From JARRJY01 sp050116415 (GTDB lineage: Bacteria > Pseudomonadota > Gammaproteobacteria > UBA6429 > Thiohalophilaceae): 10,200 nt of DNA. Location of the stretch: contig JASFOS010000081.1 in NCBI GenBank assembly GCA_050116415.1, forward strand, positions 1 to 10,200, in the 5' to 3' direction. The notes below the pieces were generated by a model. It saw nothing but the letters and a program-made list of their open reading frames with translations, did not search any database and was not told the origin of the DNA. The position numbers and the translations under genes are program-made. Position 1 is the stretch's first letter; every line of letters begins with the position of its first letter. This document shows positions 7,297 through 10,200 of this stretch, piece after piece.

Positions 7297-7337
7297 AGTT
7301 GTCCGGATAAACAATGAAACGGGCAACAGGATACATT

Positions 7338-7484
7338 ATGCGACTATGCGCCTCTCAATGGTTATTGCTAGCCGTGGTTATCGTACTGGGACTCAGTAGC
7401 CTGTTGTCAGGCTGTGGCAAAAAAGGCCCCCTTTACCTGCCCGATCAACCTCCTGCCAAGAGCGCAACCTCGGCCAGGCAGTAA
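7338..7484 (+). CDS. lptM: LptM (YifL-type) small lipoprotein
   Basis: A 48-residue lipoprotein. It has a short N-terminus, a hydrophobic stretch (about 8-23) and the lipobox LSGC, with lipidated C26. The family signature GCGKKGPLYLP (25-35) follows, then a short Pro/Ala-rich tail. In E. coli LptM associates with the LptD-LptE translocon in the outer membrane and helps LptD mature, supporting LPS transport. The residue after the lipidated Cys is Gly, not Asp, which fits sorting to the outer membrane. CAGGA (7326-7330) is a good ribosome site 7 nt upstream. Placement directly before lysA, 38 nt away, is the usual gammaproteobacterial arrangement and supports the call. A perfect TATAAT lies upstream. 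Confidence 0.92.
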   Translation: MRLCASQWLLLAVVIVLGLSSLLSGCGKKGPLYLPDQPPAKSATSARQ

Positions 7485-7522
7485 CCTGGTTTAATGCCAT
7501 ATAACACTATCAGGATCGCTTC

Positions 7523-8767
7523 ATGGATTATTTCGAGTATCGACAAGGCCAGCTGTTTGCTGAAGACGTGGCAGTGGCTGATATTGCCGCCCGCCATGGT
7601 ACCCCCTGTTATATTTATTCCCGGGCCACCCTCGAGCGACACTGGCATGCCTTTGATGCTGCCCTGTCGGGCCTCAGGCACCTGGTGTGTTACGCGGTCA
7701 AGGCCAATTCCAACCTGGCGGTGCTGAACCTGTTCGCCCGGCTGGGATCGGGGTTTGACATCGTATCCGTAGGCGAGCTGGAGCGGGTGCTGGCTGCCGG
7801 TGGCGAGGCCAACAAAGTGGTATTCTCCGGGGTCGGTAAGCGCCCTGATGAGATGCGCCGCGCCCTCGAGGTGGGGATTCGATGTTTCAACGTGGAATCG
7901 GAAGCCGAGCTGGATTTATTGAACCAGGTGGCCGGTGAGATGAAGGTGGTCGCGCCGGTTTCGATCCGGGTCAACCCGGACGTGGATGCGCAAACCCATC
8001 CGTACATTTCGACCGGGCTGAAAGAAAACAAGTTCGGGATTGATATCGAGCGCGCCCAGGCGGTGTATGCGCATGCCGCCGGGCTGGCCAACCTCAAGAT
8101 TACCGGTGTTGATTGTCATATCGGTTCGCAGCTGACCCAGACCGCGCCGTTTCTGGATGCACTGGAGCGGGTGCTGTTACTGGTGGATAAACTGGCTGAA
8201 CAGGGTATCGAAATACAACACCTGGATCTGGGCGGTGGCCTGGGGATTCCCTATCATGATGAAACACCCCCTTCCCCGGCAGAATATGCCGGTGCGCTGG
8301 CAACAAAACTGGCAGGACGTGATTTTGAAATCCTCATCGAGCCGGGCCGCGCCATCGCCGGTAATGCCGGTATCCTGGTCACGCGGGTCGAGTACCTGAA
8401 AAACAATGCCGGCAAGCACTTTGCCATCGTCGATGCGGCCATGAACGACCTGATGCGCCCGTCCCTGTACAGTGCCTGGCAGGCCATCGTGCCGGTACAG
8501 GCACGCCAGGGTGCAACCCAAAGCTACGATATCGTCGGCCCGGTCTGCGAGACCGGTGATTTTCTCGGCAAGGATCGTGAACTGGTGCTGGAAGCCGGTG
8601 ACCTACTTGCAGTACGTTCTTCCGGTGCCTATGGTTTTTCCATGAGCTCCAATTACAACACGCGTCCCCGTGCCGCGGAAATCATGGTTGATGGTGACCA
8701 GCTCTACGTGGTGCGTGAACGCGAAACCGTAGCCCAACTGTTTGCCGGAGAGCACACGCTACCCTGA
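7523..8767 (+). CDS. lysA: Diaminopimelate decarboxylase
   Basis: Catalyses the last step of lysine synthesis: meso-diaminopimelate to L-lysine plus CO2, in the cytoplasm, with pyridoxal phosphate. The 414-residue protein shows the fold-type III (alanine-racemase-like barrel) pattern. PLP-binding lysine K60 is in YAVKAN; HIGSQ is at 199-203, the phosphate-binding GGGLG at 237-241, and EPGR at 273-276. The C-terminal beta domain contains CETGDFLG (342-349, with the substrate-site Cys from the partner subunit) and SSGAYGFSMSSNYN (366-379). Length is typical. AGGA (7512-7515) precedes the ATG by 7 nt. It is the middle gene of lptM-lysA-methyltransferase. In many gammaproteobacteria dapF follows lysA; here a methyltransferase does instead. 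Confidence 0.97.
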   Translation: MDYFEYRQGQLFAEDVAVADIAARHGTPCYIYSRATLERHWHAFDAALSGLRHLVCYAVKANSNLAVLNLFARLGSGFDIVSVGELERVLAAGGEANKVVFSGVGKRPDEMRRALEVGIRCFNVESEAELDLLNQVAGEMKVVAPVSIRVNPDVDAQTHPYISTGLKENKFGIDIERAQAVYAHAAGLANLKITGVDCHIGSQLTQTAPFLDALERVLLLVDKLAEQGIEIQHLDLGGGLGIPYHDETPPSPAEYAGALATKLAGRDFEILIEPGRAIAGNAGILVTRVEYLKNNAGKHFAIVDAAMNDLMRPSLYSAWQAIVPVQARQGATQSYDIVGPVCETGDFLGKDRELVLEAGDLLAVRSSGAYGFSMSSNYNTRPRAAEIMVDGDQLYVVRERETVAQLFAGEHTLP

Positions 8768-9435
8768 TGGACAGGATTCCCGAACCGGAATTAATGAACG
8801 AACCTGCCCAGGCGCAGGCTTATGCACATGCGGACTTTGCGATCCCGCACAACCTGTTTATTAGCTTGTTCCAGCAGAAGTTCCCGGGCCTGAAAATTAT
8901 CAATGATGCGGTGCTGGACCTGGGTTGTGGACCGGCTGACATCAGTCGGCGTTTTGTCCAGGCCTACCCCCATTGCCATGTACACGGGGTGGATGGTGCG
9001 CAGGCGATGCTGGAGTTTGGCCACGAGCTTAACCAGCAAGCCGGTTTGAGTCATCGCATTCAATTGATCGAGGCCTGCTTGCCGGGTATCGAACTGCCAC
9101 AGAAGTTCTACCACGTGATTATCAGTAACAGCCTGTTGCATCATTTGCATGATCCGTACGTGTTGTGGGACACCATCCGGCAACACGCCAGGCCTTTCGC
9201 GCATGTGTTTATCATGGACCTGGTTCGCCCCGAAACGAAGCAGGAAGCAAAACAACTCACGCAACAATACGCCGCTGACGAGCCACGGGTATTGCAGGAT
9301 GATTTTTATCATTCATTGTGCGCCGCCTTTACCCCGGATGAAGTACAGCAACAACTTGAAGAAATGGCGCTTTCGACATTAAATGTTGAGGTGGTCAGTG
9401 ACCGGCACATGATTATTTACGGCCGGCTCTCATAA
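8767..9435 (+). CDS. Class I SAM-dependent methyltransferase, substrate unknown
   Basis: A 222-residue Rossmann-fold methyltransferase. Motif I is VLDLGCGPADIS (49-60), and an acidic residue at the end of strand 2 (D76 in VHGVDGAQAM) should hold the ribose of S-adenosylmethionine. The segment IISNSLLHHLHDP (118-130) matches the motif IV region of small-molecule methyltransferases of the UbiE/Methyltransf_11 type, and FIMDLVRPET (148-157) forms the next strand. The N-terminus RIPEPELMNEPAQAQAYAHADF is an acidic pre-domain helix region. There is no signal or membrane segment. The ATG overlaps the lysA TGA by one base (TGATG), so it is translationally coupled to lysA. The sequence gives no substrate; a role in lysine synthesis is not implied by known chemistry. 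The class is sure, the function unknown. Confidence 0.9.
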   Translation: MDRIPEPELMNEPAQAQAYAHADFAIPHNLFISLFQQKFPGLKIINDAVLDLGCGPADISRRFVQAYPHCHVHGVDGAQAMLEFGHELNQQAGLSHRIQLIEACLPGIELPQKFYHVIISNSLLHHLHDPYVLWDTIRQHARPFAHVFIMDLVRPETKQEAKQLTQQYAADEPRVLQDDFYHSLCAAFTPDEVQQQLEEMALSTLNVEVVSDRHMIIYGRLS

Positions 9436-9479
9436 CCCGCTGTTTGCGCGGAGTTGCCATAGCGAGCAAACCCCGGTTT
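9434..9479. terminator. Imperfect hairpin between convergent genes
   Basis: GTTTGC (9442-9447) pairs with GCAAAC (9466-9471). The outer sequences AACCCG (9434-9439) and CCGGTT (9473-9478) extend the stem imperfectly around an 18-nt loop. The structure fills the 42-bp gap between the methyltransferase and the leftward gene and touches both stop codons. Position suggests a two-way terminator, but neither side carries a proper U-run. Confidence 0.45.
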
Positions 9480-9876
9480 AAGGCGTGGTGATGTCAATTA
9501 ACAGCGACGTAGGCGAATCCAGACCATTTTTGAAATGCAGTTCGATGCCAGGAGGTGAAAATTGTTCAAGTTTGTCGATAATGGGTTTGAACGTGGCTTC
9601 ATTGCAGAGCGTGCTAATAAAGGAAATTTCGATACTGAGACGTGAGTGGTCATGAAACAGGTGAACATTGATCATCGAATCATGATTGCCACACTGGATA
9701 GCAAAAGACATGCATTTGCATAGAAAGTTGATGGCGGTTTGCTGATCGCCGGTTCCTTTCAAATCCGCTACGGGCAGTTCGGGGAAATTCAGCATGACGT
9801 TGAGGTTTTCAGCAAGTTCCCTGGCATGCGCCTTAACCTCTTGTAATACCTGGTCGAGGGAATAAGAATCAGGCAT
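9478..9876 (-). CDS. Small protein of unknown function, possibly a degenerate kinase-type ATPase fold
   Basis: A 132-residue soluble protein that I do not recognise. There is a helical N-terminus (about 5-28), then DQQTAINFLCKCMSFAIQCG (44-63), then alternating strands (SMINVHLFHDHSRLSIEISF, 67-86) and a second alpha/beta stretch ending in SLLIDITTP. The order helix, strand, strand with a polar turn resembles the N-box helix and following strands of histidine-kinase ATPase domains. The Asn of the N-box is not clearly placed, and the G1, F and G2 boxes are absent, so ATP binding and kinase activity are unlikely. It contains four cysteines (C53, C55, C62, C91). It starts 2 nt after the stop of the FixJ-type regulator and is likely coupled to it. 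Conservation was not testable here. Confidence 0.75.
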   Translation of the reverse strand: MPDSYSLDQVLQEVKAHARELAENLNVMLNFPELPVADLKGTGDQQTAINFLCKCMSFAIQCGNHDSMINVHLFHDHSRLSIEISFISTLCNEATFKPIIDKLEQFSPPGIELHFKNGLDSPTSLLIDITTP

Positions 9877-9878
9877 GT

Positions 9879-10200
9879 TTACTGGTAGTTATAATTTGTT
9901 TCATCATTATTATTTACGATCAGGTACATGCGAACCAGGTCGACGACCGAGTTGGCCTGCATTTTTTCCATGGTATTGGAGCGGTGTACCTCGACTGTTT
10001 TGACACTGATCCCCAGCTTGTCAGCAATATCCTTGTTTTGATAACCGGCAACCACGTGGTTCATAACTTCATGTTCGCGGGTGGTAAGCGTTTTCATGCA
10101 ATCGAGAATCTGGTTTTTGATCGTGGAGGTTTTGGTGATGTGCTGGTGTATATTGATGGCGTTATGGATACGTTCTAGCAAGACTTGCGAATTAACCGGT
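9879..10200 (-). CDS. FixJ/NarL-type response regulator, C-terminal part (5' end outside window)
   Basis: The open frame runs off the right edge without a start; the first readable residues are PVNSQVLLERIHNAI. This resembles the end of a FixJ-family receiver domain, where KPF/KPV follows the conserved lysine. An apparent TTG start at 10181 would sit inside that helix and is probably not used. A linker follows, then a LuxR/GerE helix-turn-helix: LTTREHEVMNHVVAG, NKDIADKLGISVKTVEVHRSNTMEKMQ, then SVVDLVR, with all family hallmarks. It ends in an Asn-rich tail (VNNNDETNYNYQ). It should bind DNA as a phosphorylated dimer. The receiver and any partner kinase are outside the window. The small gene behind it starts after 2 nt. 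Targets are unknown. Confidence 0.9.
   Translation of the reverse strand, partial: PVNSQVLLERIHNAINIHQHITKTSTIKNQILDCMKTLTTREHEVMNHVVAGYQNKDIADKLGISVKTVEVHRSNTMEKMQANSVVDLVRMYLIVNNNDETNYNYQ

Noticed and set aside
8791..9312. 173-residue minus-strand frame across the methyltransferase
   Set aside because: It is a shadow of a gene with clear motif I and coupling to lysA.
10179..10181. TTG as the true start of the FixJ-type regulator
   Set aside because: The frame stays open to the window edge, and the upstream residues (PVNSQV) continue a receiver-domain ending, so the gene is cut by the window.

Overview
The window looks like a chromosomal segment from a sulfur-oxidising gammaproteobacterium. 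It carries sox (thiosulfate oxidation) genes, and it has the lptM-lysA pair that is common next to cell-envelope and lysine genes in that class. The species cannot be named from the sequence. No mobile element, CRISPR array, tRNA or rRNA was seen. The window is densely coded, with three informative intergenic gaps (810-1084, 3824-3881 and 7181-7337).

Left part, transcribed leftward: soxY (complete, Tat-exported, C-terminal GGCGG) and soxZ (cut by the window edge). They form the sulfur-carrier complex of the periplasmic Sox system, and further sox genes probably lie beyond position 1. The gap in front of soxY has the layout of a sigma-54 control region. It holds a near-consensus -24/-12 element (849-864), an IHF-like site (883-895) and a cluster of three inverted repeats (913-964) about 80-120 bp upstream of the predicted start of transcription.

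Middle, also leftward: a membrane-bound sensor histidine kinase (GTG start), then, 2 nt on, an NtrC-family response regulator with intact receiver, AAA+ (including GAFTGA) and Fis-type DNA-binding domains. A type II P-type cation ATPase follows after 58 nt. A sigma-54 activator upstream of a sox gene with a sigma-54-type promoter suggests that this two-component system controls sox. That link is inference, because the ATPase gene lies between them.

Right part, rightward: lptM (48-residue lipoprotein of the LPS-transport machinery), lysA (diaminopimelate decarboxylase) and a class I SAM methyltransferase whose ATG overlaps the lysA stop. A convergent hairpin-bearing gap of 42 bp follows. Then, leftward from the right edge, come a FixJ/NarL-type response regulator (5' part outside the window) and, 2 nt behind it, a small protein of unknown function that may be a stripped-down histidine-kinase-like ATPase fold.
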